Below are positions 1 through 8,332 of a stretch of 58,187 nucleotides of DNA, one piece after another. Every line of letters starts with the position of its first letter. The stretch's first letter is position 1. The stretch lies in the NCBI GenBank assembly GCA_041920275.1, contig JAYRSE010000009.1, positions 1-58,187 of the forward strand, in the 5' to 3' direction. Made by a program: the position numbers and the translations under genes. This DNA is from UBA12088 sp041920275. Lineage in GTDB: Bacteria; Patescibacteriota; Minisyncoccia; Phycocordibacterales; UBA12088. Under the pieces are notes generated by a model that was not told where the DNA came from, made no database searches, and saw nothing but the letters and a program-made list of their open reading frames with translations.

Positions 1-1413
1 CAGTCCGATCTTGACATCCGAACCGCACGCCTCTCCCGCGACACAACCGCCGCACAGGCCAAAGACCCGAACACGACCATTGCGACACTGCAAAACGATA
101 TCGCAACCTTTGAACGGAACCTTGTGGAATATGAGGAAGACAAGCAAGATGCTTTGCGTGACTACTTAAATGCGTCCCTTGCCGCCGAGCCGACTCCCGC
201 ACGTTATGAGGAGCAGGTGGACCGCACCGCTCCTTCCATAAGCGGACTTTACACCTGCTCTGCGCAGGGTGAGTACCGGATCCGTGTATATGCTTCGAAA
301 GCTGAGTCGGGATTCTCGTACGCGCTTTCGGGTATGGAACAGGGAGTGCGCGACATATACCCGGGCGCCGCGATACCGCTTGGTACATGTGGTCTCAAAG
401 TGACCTTCCCGGCAAGTCTGACAAACAATGACGAGTGGATCGTCGCCGTTCCCAACATCTACGCGCCTGCGTACCCAACGAACAAACAGGAGTACAAAAA
501 CACCATCGAAGGGATCGATGAATCCATCACCACGAATACGGTCAAGTTGCGGAATACACGCACGGAGCTCGAACAGGCATTGCGAAGCGACACCGACGCA
601 CAGCGCGATCTGACCGTGAAGTCGGCGGAGCTTGCGATCGAGCGTGCGCAGGTTGCTCGACAATCAAAGGTGGATACCCAGAAAGAGCGACGCATCGTCG
701 CGCCATTCTCCGGCACCGTTGAGGGTATGGAAAACGTGGTCGTGGGAGCAACACCCAGTAAAGAAAGTAACGATTCGGTCGATTTCGGTTCACTCATTTC
801 CAATGAGTTCCTCGTCGCCTTTTCGCTTTCCGCAAACGATGTCGATCTGGTGCAAGTGGGTGATCGGGTGCTCGTGAGTTTGTCAACCGTGCCGGGAAGC
901 GCACCACTCTCGGCGGTCGTCACCGAGATCAGTTCGTTGCCGGATAGCAGTGCGGTCGCCAAGTACCCCGTTTCAGCACGGATCGTCGATGTCGCAAGCA
1001 GCTCGGTGCGTTTACGCGATGGGATGCTTGCGGATGTGGAAATAGTGCGGGAAGAGCGATCGAACGTCTTACGGGTGCCCGTCGCCGCACTTTCCTATGC
1101 CGAAGGGGGGCGTGCGCAGGTATCGGTCGTTACGGGACTCACGGAGGAACAAGTACAACAGTTCGCGCGCATGGGTATCGTGCGGACCGATACGCACATG
1201 CCGAACCAAACGGTTCGCACCGTTTCGGTGGGCCTGCGTGGCACGTATTTCGCGGAGATCACGGATGGTCTTGCGGATGGCGACCTGGTGCTCGTGAGTG
1301 CCAAGCAAAATGAGGTTGAAAGTTCGAGTGCGGTCGTGCGTACCGGCTTTGGGGCGGGCGGAGGACGGCCGCCAGGTGGCAGGGAAAATGGGGGAAGCGG
1401 TGGTGATGATTGA
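1..1413 (+). CDS. HlyD/MacA-like periplasmic adaptor, 5' truncated by window edge
   Basis: The frame is open to base 1, so the true start lies outside; 470 residues are visible. The first ~50 residues and residues ~175-225 are charged, coiled-coil-like arms. After them come the barrel-sandwich/lipoyl half (RIVAPFSGTVEGM) and a beta-barrel with NVLRVPVAALSY, as in RND/MacA-type membrane fusion proteins. Between the two coil arms sits a ~110-residue globular insert (GLYTCSAQGEYRIRVYAS ... LGTCGLKVTF) with two cysteines. The tail is Gly-rich. It overlaps the following ATPase gene by 8 bases and precedes a MacB-type permease, so it is likely the adaptor of an ABC exporter. In a single-membrane CPR cell it would act outside the membrane without an outer-membrane channel (inference). 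Confidence 0.85.
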   Translation, partial: QSDLDIRTARLSRDTTAAQAKDPNTTIATLQNDIATFERNLVEYEEDKQDALRDYLNASLAAEPTPARYEEQVDRTAPSISGLYTCSAQGEYRIRVYASKAESGFSYALSGMEQGVRDIYPGAAIPLGTCGLKVTFPASLTNNDEWIVAVPNIYAPAYPTNKQEYKNTIEGIDESITTNTVKLRNTRTELEQALRSDTDAQRDLTVKSAELAIERAQVARQSKVDTQKERRIVAPFSGTVEGMENVVVGATPSKESNDSVDFGSLISNEFLVAFSLSANDVDLVQVGDRVLVSLSTVPGSAPLSAVVTEISSLPDSSAVAKYPVSARIVDVASSSVRLRDGMLADVEIVREERSNVLRVPVAALSYAEGGRAQVSVVTGLTEEQVQQFARMGIVRTDTHMPNQTVRTVSVGLRGTYFAEITDGLADGDLVLVSAKQNEVESSSAVVRTGFGAGGGRPPGGRENGGSGGDD

Positions 1414-2113
1414 TCGTATGAACGAGGAATCCGAAGCGATCGTGGTGTTGGACGAAGTGAGTAAACAGTTCGTTCTTTCCAAGGATGTGACTGTGGAAGT
1501 ACTGCGCAAGGTGTCGCTTACCGTACGACACGGGGAGCTCATTGCGGTCGTCGGTCCCTCCGGCTCCGGTAAGTCGACTCTCATGAACGTGATAGGACTG
1601 CTCGACACGCCGTCAAGTGGCAGGTACCGTTTCGCCGGGGTTGAGGTATCCGCACTCGACGATGATGCGCTTGCGGAGTTGCGTTCCACCGAGATAAGTT
1701 TCGTGTTCCAGTCATTTCATCTGCTCGAGAGCAAGACCGTATTTCAAAACGTGCTGCTGCCGCTCGAATACCAGGCTTCGTTCAGCGGTTCGTACCGAGA
1801 TGCCGTGGCCGAAGCGCTCCGTAAGGCGCAGATGCCGGAAGATCACTGGCACCATCGTCCCAGCCAACTCTCGGGCGGTCAGCGTCAGCGTGTGGCAATC
1901 GCCCGCGCGCTCGTCGTGCAACCAAAGCTGCTGCTTGCGGACGAACCCACGGGCAACCTCGACAGTAAGACCGGCGAAAGTGTGCTCGATGCCCTCACGC
2001 ACTTGAATCGCGAGTACGGTACCACGGTCATTATCGTGACCCACGACCCGGCGATAACCGGTCGGGTGCAACGCACGGTACGCATTATGGACGGAAAGGT
2101 GGAATCGTCATAG
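1406..2113 (+). CDS. MacB/LolD-type ABC transporter ATP-binding protein
   Basis: Cytoplasmic ATPase (235 aa) that would power the permease encoded next. Visible motifs: Walker A GPSGSGKST at 50-58, Q-loop in FVFQSFHLL, signature LSGGQRQRVAIARAL from residue 155, Walker B LLLADEPTGNLD around 175-186, and H-loop TVIIVTHD. The GNLD after Walker B is typical of the MacB/LolD/FtsE group. The ATG at 1406 is chosen because a GGGGGAAG sequence lies about 10 bases upstream and the start overlaps the end of the adaptor gene; an ATG at 1418 is a possible alternative. Longer in-frame extensions upstream read through the adaptor gene and are unlikely. Confidence 0.93.
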   Translation: MIDRMNEESEAIVVLDEVSKQFVLSKDVTVEVLRKVSLTVRHGELIAVVGPSGSGKSTLMNVIGLLDTPSSGRYRFAGVEVSALDDDALAELRSTEISFVFQSFHLLESKTVFQNVLLPLEYQASFSGSYRDAVAEALRKAQMPEDHWHHRPSQLSGGQRQRVAIARALVVQPKLLLADEPTGNLDSKTGESVLDALTHLNREYGTTVIIVTHDPAITGRVQRTVRIMDGKVESS

Positions 2114-2116
2114 ATC

Positions 2117-3298
2117 ATGAAGTTTCATCACATCGCACAAGAGGCGGGACAGGCACTGCGGAGCAACAAGCTTCGCTCGAGTCTGACGATCGTGGGTATC
2201 GTCGTTGGTATCTTTGCGGTCACGGCCATGCTTGCGCTCGGGGAGGGACTTACGCAGAATGTCGTGGGTCGCATCAGTTCGTTCACCCAGGGAGACGTGT
2301 TCATTTCCGGCGAACTTTCCCGCGCGGACCTTTCATGGGTGATGGCACAGCCCTATGTCGAGGCGGCGGTCGGAACGGTACAAGCGCAAAGTGCCACGGT
2401 CATTGTGAACGGTTCCGATTTCGATGTATCGGTATCGGTGATGCTCGGCGACCTCAAGGGTACGCAGTCGTTCACGATCGAAGGAGGACGCATATTCGAT
2501 ATTGCCGATCCCGAGTATCGCGAGCGGGTGGCGCTCGCGACGAAAACGCTCGATGATGCGGTTTTGAAGGAAACGGGGTCCGGGGTGCTTGGTCGAACCG
2601 TTTCCGTAAACGGACAGCAGTACGAGGTTGTAGGTCTCATCGGGGTAGAGAGTCCCGGCTTCAGTAGAACCGATGGCACCGTGTACGTGCCATACGCTAC
2701 CGCGATCGGCGTTCTCACTTCGGGGAGTAATTTCAGCACGATCGGGGTGAAGCTCAGGGACCAGAACTACTACGAGGTTGCGGCGGTCGACCTCTTGGCC
2801 GGTCTCAATACTGCTCGCTACCTTGAACCTGAAAGTGATGACTTGTTCAATGTGTCGAGTGCCCAGTCGATCATCGAAAGCGTGCAGGAGACGGTCGGGA
2901 TGATCAGCGCGTTTCTCGGTGTGGTGGGGGGCATTGCGCTCTTTGTGGGAGGTGTGGGCACAATGAATATGATGCTCACGACCGTGAGCGAGCGCACCAA
3001 AGAGATCGGTTTGCGCAAGGCGATCGGTGCTCGACGGCGCGATATCCTGCTCCAGGTACTCGTCGAGTCCGTTTTTCTTACGGTCCTCGGGGGGATCATC
3101 GGTGTTGTGCTCACCTATCTGCTCGCAGAAGTGGCGAACTCGGTCCTGCCCGCAAGTACGAACCTTTCCGTGATCGTTTCATTCCGTGTCGTTCTGTTTG
3201 CGACCGCGGTCGCGTTCATGGTGGGGGTTGTGTTCGGACTCTATCCGGCGAATCGCGCTTCCAAACTGCAGCCGGTCGATGCGCTACGAGCGGAGTGA
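2117..3298 (+). CDS. MacB-type ABC transporter permease
   Basis: 393-aa integral membrane protein of the MacB/FtsX family. It begins with a short cytoplasmic piece (QALRSNKLRSSLTIVGIVVG) leading into TM1, has a ~220-residue extracytoplasmic MacB_PCD domain, and then three C-terminal TMs with the FtsX-type sequence TKEIGLRKAIGARRRDIL between them. It ends with the usual ...ANRASKLQPVDALRAE motif. It starts 3 bases after the ATPase stop, so adaptor, ATPase and permease form one operon. The substrate cannot be told from sequence; relatives export peptides, lipoproteins or macrolide-like compounds. Confidence 0.93.
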   Translation: MKFHHIAQEAGQALRSNKLRSSLTIVGIVVGIFAVTAMLALGEGLTQNVVGRISSFTQGDVFISGELSRADLSWVMAQPYVEAAVGTVQAQSATVIVNGSDFDVSVSVMLGDLKGTQSFTIEGGRIFDIADPEYRERVALATKTLDDAVLKETGSGVLGRTVSVNGQQYEVVGLIGVESPGFSRTDGTVYVPYATAIGVLTSGSNFSTIGVKLRDQNYYEVAAVDLLAGLNTARYLEPESDDLFNVSSAQSIIESVQETVGMISAFLGVVGGIALFVGGVGTMNMMLTTVSERTKEIGLRKAIGARRRDILLQVLVESVFLTVLGGIIGVVLTYLLAEVANSVLPASTNLSVIVSFRVVLFATAVAFMVGVVFGLYPANRASKLQPVDALRAE

Positions 3299-3331
3299 GC
3301 AGGTGCAATAGTGTCCGTCACGAGACCACAA

Positions 3332-3359
3332 TTGACATCACACAATAGTGTGCTACTGT
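3332..3359 (+). promoter_or_regulatory. Probable sigma70-type promoter
   Basis: TTGACA at 3332-3337, 16-bp spacer, TACTGT at 3354-3359. It lies just after the exporter operon and 64 bases before the start of the helical-repeat gene. Confidence 0.5.
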
Positions 3360-3422
3360 CTCATACGGAACCTTCCGCATTTTCGGCCGGTATTGCTTGA
3401 CAGTATTGTTTGGGAGAACCTC

Positions 3423-4022
3423 ATGTATCCAGACCTTGATTCTCAACGGCATAGGAGAAATGATGCGCTGGCGCTTCTACTTGCCAGGAAAGGGCAGTAT
3501 GCCGACGTGCTTGCTGTGGCGAAACGCGGGATCTCCGAAACCGCCGTCGATCATTTGGTCTCGAACTACGCGAGTCAAGGATCGCTCGAAAAAGCTATGT
3601 CATTAGCCACTTTTCGCCACTCAATGGAGTTAAGCTCCAAAGAGGTCGATCTGCTTGTGGACGCCTACATAGGAAACGGCACACCGAACTATGCCTGTTC
3701 GCTTCTTGAATACGGAGCATCGAGTACCAAGGTAGACGAACTCGTGGATTTGTATGTCTCGTATGGTTGGCTTATGGAGGCCAACATCGCGGCAGGCTAT
3801 CGCAGCTCAGGTCCGCTCACGACCGACGAACTTGATCGTATCGTCACAGTGAGCGTTCAAGTGAACGACACCTTATACGATGCGCGTTATGCGGCACGAT
3901 CGGGAGCTTCTGACAAAGCCATACGTACTCTCATGCGTGCGCATATCGCACGGGGAGAGTATCGAGCCGCAAAAGAGATTTCGCTCGTACGTTCGACCGC
4001 GCACCGCGCGACCGATCGGTAA
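3423..4022 (+). CDS. Helical-repeat protein of unknown function
   Basis: 199 aa, no signal peptide or TM, so probably cytoplasmic. I do not recognise a named family. From about residue 30 it is built of ~31-residue units that align with each other: SETAVDHLVSNYASQGSLEKAMSLA / SSKEVDLLVDAYIGNGTPNYACSLL / SSTKVDELVDLYVSYGWLMEANIAA / TTDELDRIVTVSVQVNDTLYDARYA / SDKAIRTLMRAHIARGEYRAAKEIS (each shown here with spaces between separate units). The spacing and the pattern of two amphipathic helices per unit resemble TPR/PPR-type alpha-solenoids that bind peptides or RNA. The ATG at 3423 is preceded by GGGAGA. It is a single-gene unit with its own promoter and terminator. Confidence 0.75.
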   Translation: MYPDLDSQRHRRNDALALLLARKGQYADVLAVAKRGISETAVDHLVSNYASQGSLEKAMSLATFRHSMELSSKEVDLLVDAYIGNGTPNYACSLLEYGASSTKVDELVDLYVSYGWLMEANIAAGYRSSGPLTTDELDRIVTVSVQVNDTLYDARYAARSGASDKAIRTLMRAHIARGEYRAAKEISLVRSTAHRATDR

Positions 4023-4038
4023 CACGGCAAAAAACTGT

Positions 4039-4070
4039 AGCCCGCAGCATAACCACTGCGGGCTTACTTG
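4039..4070 (+). terminator. Stem-loop terminator after helical-repeat gene
   Basis: Arms AGCCCGCAG (4039-4047) and CTGCGGGCT (4056-4064) with an 8-base loop; the following U-run is weak. An A-run precedes the stem. Confidence 0.6.
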
Positions 4071-4137
4071 TATGCGAGTAACCTAAAAAGGACAACTGAC
4101 ACGTTTGCCGGTATTTGGAGACCTGTTGATAAGCGAC

Positions 4138-4165
4138 TTGCAATACCCCCTAGGGGGTATATACT
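4138..4165 (+). promoter_or_regulatory. Copper operon promoter (leaderless)
   Basis: TTGCAA at 4138-4143, 16-bp spacer, TATACT at 4160-4165. The -10 ends 7 bases before the csoR ATG at 4173, so transcription should begin at or within a base or two of the start codon; no Shine-Dalgarno sequence is present. Confidence 0.75.
4143..4160. promoter_or_regulatory. CsoR operator palindrome
   Basis: Perfect 18-bp inverted repeat ATACCCCCTAGGGGGTAT. This is the known G/C-tract type recognised by Cu(I)-sensing CsoR repressors. It fills the spacer between -35 and -10, so bound CsoR would block RNA polymerase; copper would release it. Confidence 0.88.
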
Positions 4166-4172
4166 CCACCGT

Positions 4173-4448
4173 ATGAAGCACGATAAGAAAAAACGTCATG
4201 GGGCACTGATCCGACGCCTTAAACTGATCGAAGGGCAGGTGCGCGGTCTGCAGCGCATGCTCGATGAGGATGCGTACTGCATCGACGTCATTACTCAAAC
4301 CTCTGCGGTCAAAGCGGCTCTTTCGAATGTAGAAGACCTTCTCCTTGAAGGACACCTCTCGCACTGTGTGATCGAGCAGATCACTCACGGAAAGCCCGAC
4401 AAGGCGAAAGAGGAGATCTTGAAGGTGTATAAATTGAAACGCAGGTGA
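4173..4448 (+). CDS. csoR: Copper-sensing transcriptional repressor CsoR
   Basis: 91-aa all-helical repressor of the CsoR/RcnR family. The Cu(I) ligands known for the family fall at exactly the expected places, C36, H61 and C65 (AYCID ... GHLSHC), and the second-shell residues Y35 and E81 are also present. That makes copper, rather than nickel/cobalt or formaldehyde, the likely signal. The start at 4173 is chosen because it follows the operator and the -10 and gives the canonical family length. It is the first gene of an operon with DUF305, copA, an HMA-DsbD_2 protein and a cupredoxin and should control all of them from the palindrome at 4143-4160. Confidence 0.93.
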   Translation: MKHDKKKRHGALIRRLKLIEGQVRGLQRMLDEDAYCIDVITQTSAVKAALSNVEDLLLEGHLSHCVIEQITHGKPDKAKEEILKVYKLKRR

Positions 4449-4474
4449 TCTGATCCCGATCAAAAATAACCTCT

Positions 4475-5038
4475 ATGGAAAAACCATCTTTTTCACTCAC
4501 CCTTTCGCTCATGACGGTCACGGCTGTACTGGGCTTCGGTGCCGGCTATGCGCTTACGCCGGAGTATCGTCTCGCCATGTATGACCCCGTTTCCATGGAT
4601 CTCGGAAAAGCGGACCGATGGGTCGATCTTCGGTATCTGAACGCAATGATCGGTCACCATCGCGCAGCCATGCTTCTCGCGGAGCAAGCGCTTGATTCGA
4701 AACGTCAGGAGATCCGAGATCTTGCCTCGCAGATACTTGCTGATGAACCGGCCGCTATCGATGAACTCTATCGCTTCAAGGAGTCGTGGTACGATGATAC
4801 TCGCCGGGTCCGGGATCCTCGCACCGCCCGACTGGGAGAGTACGACGACACGTTCGATCTTCGTTTTTTGAACGCGCTCATCGCGCATCATGAGGAAGGT
4901 CTGTACATGACCCGCGACATCATCACCAAATCAAGCAGAGCGGAAGTGCTCGATAACGCGCAAAAGGTCGACCGTTTCCTCGAAAACACGCGTACCGCAC
5001 TCGAGGAGTGGCGGGAAACATGGTACGGAGTACGATGA
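4475..5038 (+). CDS. DUF305 family exported protein
   Basis: 187 aa. Residues ~5-28 form a hydrophobic signal anchor, the rest would be outside the cell. Two copies of the DUF305/ferritin-like helical motif are visible: LNAMIGHHRAAM with His61-His62 and LNALIAHHEEGL with His138-His139. DUF305 proteins often sit beside copper resistance genes; the paired His-His and Met residues suggest a metal-handling role, but the family's biochemical function is not settled. It lies 26 bases after csoR and 10 before copA, so it belongs to the copper operon. Confidence 0.88.
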   Translation: MEKPSFSLTLSLMTVTAVLGFGAGYALTPEYRLAMYDPVSMDLGKADRWVDLRYLNAMIGHHRAAMLLAEQALDSKRQEIRDLASQILADEPAAIDELYRFKESWYDDTRRVRDPRTARLGEYDDTFDLRFLNALIAHHEEGLYMTRDIITKSSRAEVLDNAQKVDRFLENTRTALEEWRETWYGVR

Positions 5039-5048
5039 TAACCCAAAT

Positions 5049-7322
5049 ATGACGCCTGCTGCAGACCAACCCGGCCTTCATACGAGCACCCGCACGTTCT
5101 CCGTCCACGGCATGCACTGTGTGAGCTGTGCGAACGTCATCTCCAAGCAAATCAATATGATCGATGGTGTTACGGATGCGACCGTGCAGTACGCGACCGA
5201 GCGAGCAATCGTCTCATTCGATCCCGTTCGGGTGAGCGTGAGAGAACTCAACCTCGCTCTCGCTCCTTATGGGTATACTCTCTCCGAGGGTGATGTACCT
5301 GCCGCGGAAGGATCCGAAGAATTTCGCACATTGGCGATGTTTCGAGCACAAACGGAGTTCGTGCTGCCGATCGCTCTCTTGTACGGTGCTTTGATGATCT
5401 ACGATATCGCGAGGCGTTACTGGATCGGCCTTCCCGCGCTACCGTTTCCCATGTCTTTCATGGACACGTTCGGACTGATCACGGCGAGCGTCGTGTTGGC
5501 CACTGCGGGAAGACCATTTCTCCTCGCGATCGTTCGTTTCCTGCGTACGGGGGTGGCGAACATGGATACGCTTGTGGGTATCGGCACTCTTGGCGCGTTC
5601 GTATACAGTGCGGGCATCACCCTCCTCCCGGGTCTTACCGCCGCATGGCGTATCCCTGCGGGCACCTATTTCGATGTGACGATCATCGTCATCGCTTTTG
5701 TGGTTTTTGGCAGATACCTCGAGGCGCGATCGAAACTCCGTACGAGGGAAGCTGTTGCGGCGCTCTTGAAGCTACAGGCGAAACGAGCGATAGTCATACG
5801 TGAGGGAGTGGAGTTTGAGGTGCCGCTCGAGGAGGTCGTGGTAGGAGACATGCTCGTGATCAAACCTGGCGCGACCGTTCCGGTCGATGGCGTGGTAGTT
5901 CTCGGTTCGACGTCGATCGATGAGTCATTGCTTACAGGCGAATCAATGCCGGTCGACAAGCGGGAAGGGGACTCGGTCGTCGGCGGTACCCTGAATCGTC
6001 AGGGGGCGTGTACCGTTCGTGCAACGAGCGTGGGTTCGGATACCGTTCTTTCGAACATCATCACACTTGTCGAAAAAGCGCAGGATTCACGTGCGCCGGT
6101 CCAAGCGCTTGCGGATTCCATCTCGCGCATGTTCGTGCCGGGAGTCCTCGGCATCGCGTTGGTCACGGTACTTCTCTGGCTTACCGTGGGTGCGCACGCA
6201 CTCGGGTTCGAGACCGCACTTACCTATGCACTGCTTGCGGGCGTGGGAGTGTTGGTGATCGCCTGTCCGTGCGCGCTCGGTCTCGCCACACCGACCGCTA
6301 TCATTGTGGGGGTGGGGAAGGGTGCGCGCATGGGTGTGCTGTTCAAGCATGCCGAAGCGCTTGAGCGCTTGAGCAGGGTAGAGACCGTTGTGTTCGATAA
6401 GACCGGCACCTTGACGAAGGGTGCCCCGGAAGTCACCGACATACAGGTGTTCGATCCCGCATGGAACGAAGAGAAGCTCTTGCGTGTTGCCGCAAGTGCC
6501 GAGCGACTTTCCGAACATCCGCTCGCAACGGCGATCGTACAGTGCGCCCGCGCACGTTCGGTCCGGCTTTCCGAGCCACACGATTTCGTTGCACATGAAG
6601 GGATCGGAGTGGATGCAATGATCGACCGTGTCCAGGTCACGGTACGAAAACCGGTCACCGTGGAAGCGGAACGGCCCGAGATCGTCGCGTTTCGTGAGGC
6701 GGGCAAGACCGTGGTCGTGGTCTCGGTCGACGGTGCGTGTATCGGTCTGATCGCCATCGCGGATACGGTGCGCGCAGATGCTGCTGCAACCATAGCCACC
6801 TTGCGTGCGCAAGGTATACGATCGGTGCTTCTTACCGGAGACGACCAACGTGTGGCGAAACATATCGCAGCAGAGGTCGGCATCGAAACGGTGATAAGCG
6901 ATGTCATGCCCGCGGAAAAGGATGCGGTGATACAAGACCTGCAATCGGATGGTGCGGTGGTCGCCATGGTGGGTGACGGAGTGAACGATGCGCCGGCCCT
7001 CGCCCGTGCGGACGTCGGTATCGCCATGGCGACCGGTTCGGATGCGGCGATCGGATCGGCCGGCGTCACCTTGCTTGCGGGAGACTTGCGTAAGTTGGGG
7101 CACGCGCTCAAACTCGCACGCATCACGATGCGCACCGCCCGACAGAACCTCTTTTGGGCGTTCGCCTACAATGCGGTCGGTATCCCCCTTGCCGCAGGTG
7201 CGCTCTACCCTGCATACGGCATTATGCTCGACCCGGTGTTTGCGGGTATCGCCATGGCGGGAAGCAGTCTTTCGGTCGTTATGAACTCGCTTCGATTACG
7301 AACTCGCACCATCACTGTATGA
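5049..7322 (+). CDS. copA: Cu(+)-exporting P1B-type ATPase CopA
   Basis: 757-aa membrane ATPase that pumps Cu(I) out of the cytoplasm. One N-terminal HMA domain has the metal-binding GMHCVSC (C24, C27). Then come the eight-TM core with the transport-site CPC at 406-408 (ACPCALGLATP), the actuator motif LLTGES, the phosphorylated Asp in DKTGT (D450), the SEHPLA motif of the nucleotide domain and GDGVNDAPALA. The CPC motif and HMA type mark it as PIB-1 (copper/silver). The last codons overlap the next gene by ATGA, so the two are translationally coupled. Confidence 0.97.
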   Translation: MTPAADQPGLHTSTRTFSVHGMHCVSCANVISKQINMIDGVTDATVQYATERAIVSFDPVRVSVRELNLALAPYGYTLSEGDVPAAEGSEEFRTLAMFRAQTEFVLPIALLYGALMIYDIARRYWIGLPALPFPMSFMDTFGLITASVVLATAGRPFLLAIVRFLRTGVANMDTLVGIGTLGAFVYSAGITLLPGLTAAWRIPAGTYFDVTIIVIAFVVFGRYLEARSKLRTREAVAALLKLQAKRAIVIREGVEFEVPLEEVVVGDMLVIKPGATVPVDGVVVLGSTSIDESLLTGESMPVDKREGDSVVGGTLNRQGACTVRATSVGSDTVLSNIITLVEKAQDSRAPVQALADSISRMFVPGVLGIALVTVLLWLTVGAHALGFETALTYALLAGVGVLVIACPCALGLATPTAIIVGVGKGARMGVLFKHAEALERLSRVETVVFDKTGTLTKGAPEVTDIQVFDPAWNEEKLLRVAASAERLSEHPLATAIVQCARARSVRLSEPHDFVAHEGIGVDAMIDRVQVTVRKPVTVEAERPEIVAFREAGKTVVVVSVDGACIGLIAIADTVRADAAATIATLRAQGIRSVLLTGDDQRVAKHIAAEVGIETVISDVMPAEKDAVIQDLQSDGAVVAMVGDGVNDAPALARADVGIAMATGSDAAIGSAGVTLLAGDLRKLGHALKLARITMRTARQNLFWAFAYNAVGIPLAAGALYPAYGIMLDPVFAGIAMAGSSLSVVMNSLRLRTRTITV

Positions 7323-8311
7323 CCACTGAAAGAAGCACCATCGTACTCTACGTACTTGGCATGCACTGTCACGCATGCGAGATCAGTATCACGGACATCG
7401 CCTCCGGCCTTGCCGAGGTGGAACGAGCTACGGTCGATCGGCAACGCGGCACGCTCACCCTTTCCGGAGCATTCACGCGCACAACGGAAGACCTCGCTTC
7501 CGAACTCGAACCTCTGCTTAAGGAACACGGGTACCGCGTATTCACAGCACCACCGCAGGCATCGGAGCCATATGTGTGGCGAGAACTCTTCATTGCGCTT
7601 CCGCTCGCCATCTCAATCATCATTGCGCTTTGGTTGCTGCGTTCGATCGACATCGCTTCGTTTGTGCGCGCGGATTCCATCTCCTACGGTACCGCATTTC
7701 TCATCGGCGTCGTTGCTTCACTCTCAACGTGCATCGTGGTCGTAGGCGGTTTCGTCCTCTCGCTTTCCGCCACCTTTGCACAACATGCCGGAACCGCGCG
7801 TCCGATGCTCCTGTTCCACGGTGCTCGACTGGGAGCCTTTTTCCTCCTCGGTGGTGCGCTCGGGTACTTGGGTTCTTCCATTTCCATTTCGTACATCGTA
7901 ACATCGACGATCGGCATTGCGGTTGGCACGATGATGCTTATACTCGGCATACACCTTACCGGTCTTGCACCACGTCTGCGTGTCCCCACATTCTCCGGTG
8001 CCGTGCTCACCTACATGCGACGACTTTCAGGAATGCGGGCTGCCCCGATCGTGGCGGGCGCACTCACGTTCTTTCTTCCGTGCGGCTTTACGCAAGCGAT
8101 GCAATTCTACACACTTTCCGCGCAAGGTTTCTTAGAAGGCGGTCTCATTATGGGGTCCTTCGCACTCGGCACCTTGCCGGTCCTTGCCGCACTGTCGTTC
8201 GGTTCGTACCGAGTGCGCACACACCCGTGGTCCGGCGTGTTCTTCAAGACCGCAGGTATTCTCATCGTCGCGTTCTCGTGCTATACGATCTCGCTGTATC
8301 TTCCTTTATAA
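7319..8311 (+). CDS. HMA domain fused to DsbD_2/TauE-SafE-like membrane protein
   Basis: 330 aa. Residues 1-70 are a second heavy-metal-associated domain with GMHCHAC (C17, C20). The rest has a TM at ~84-104 and a six-helix membrane domain of the DsbD_2/UreH-like group (annotated elsewhere as sulfite exporter TauE/SafE), with the characteristic TFFLPCGFTQAMQ. The ATG at 7319 overlaps the copA stop by 4 bases. Its place between copA and a cupredoxin gene suggests it moves or reduces copper across the membrane, perhaps loading the cupredoxin; this is inference. Family members with an attached HMA domain are known mainly by sequence. Confidence 0.85.
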   Translation: MTTERSTIVLYVLGMHCHACEISITDIASGLAEVERATVDRQRGTLTLSGAFTRTTEDLASELEPLLKEHGYRVFTAPPQASEPYVWRELFIALPLAISIIIALWLLRSIDIASFVRADSISYGTAFLIGVVASLSTCIVVVGGFVLSLSATFAQHAGTARPMLLFHGARLGAFFLLGGALGYLGSSISISYIVTSTIGIAVGTMMLILGIHLTGLAPRLRVPTFSGAVLTYMRRLSGMRAAPIVAGALTFFLPCGFTQAMQFYTLSAQGFLEGGLIMGSFALGTLPVLAALSFGSYRVRTHPWSGVFFKTAGILIVAFSCYTISLYLPL

Positions 8312-8332
8312 ATACTTAGCTTTTTTCCCACC

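Noticed and set aside
6087..7103. Long (338-codon) minus-strand open frame inside copA
   Set aside because: Fully antisense to a highly conserved gene; composition (His/Arg/Asp-rich) is that of a shadow frame.
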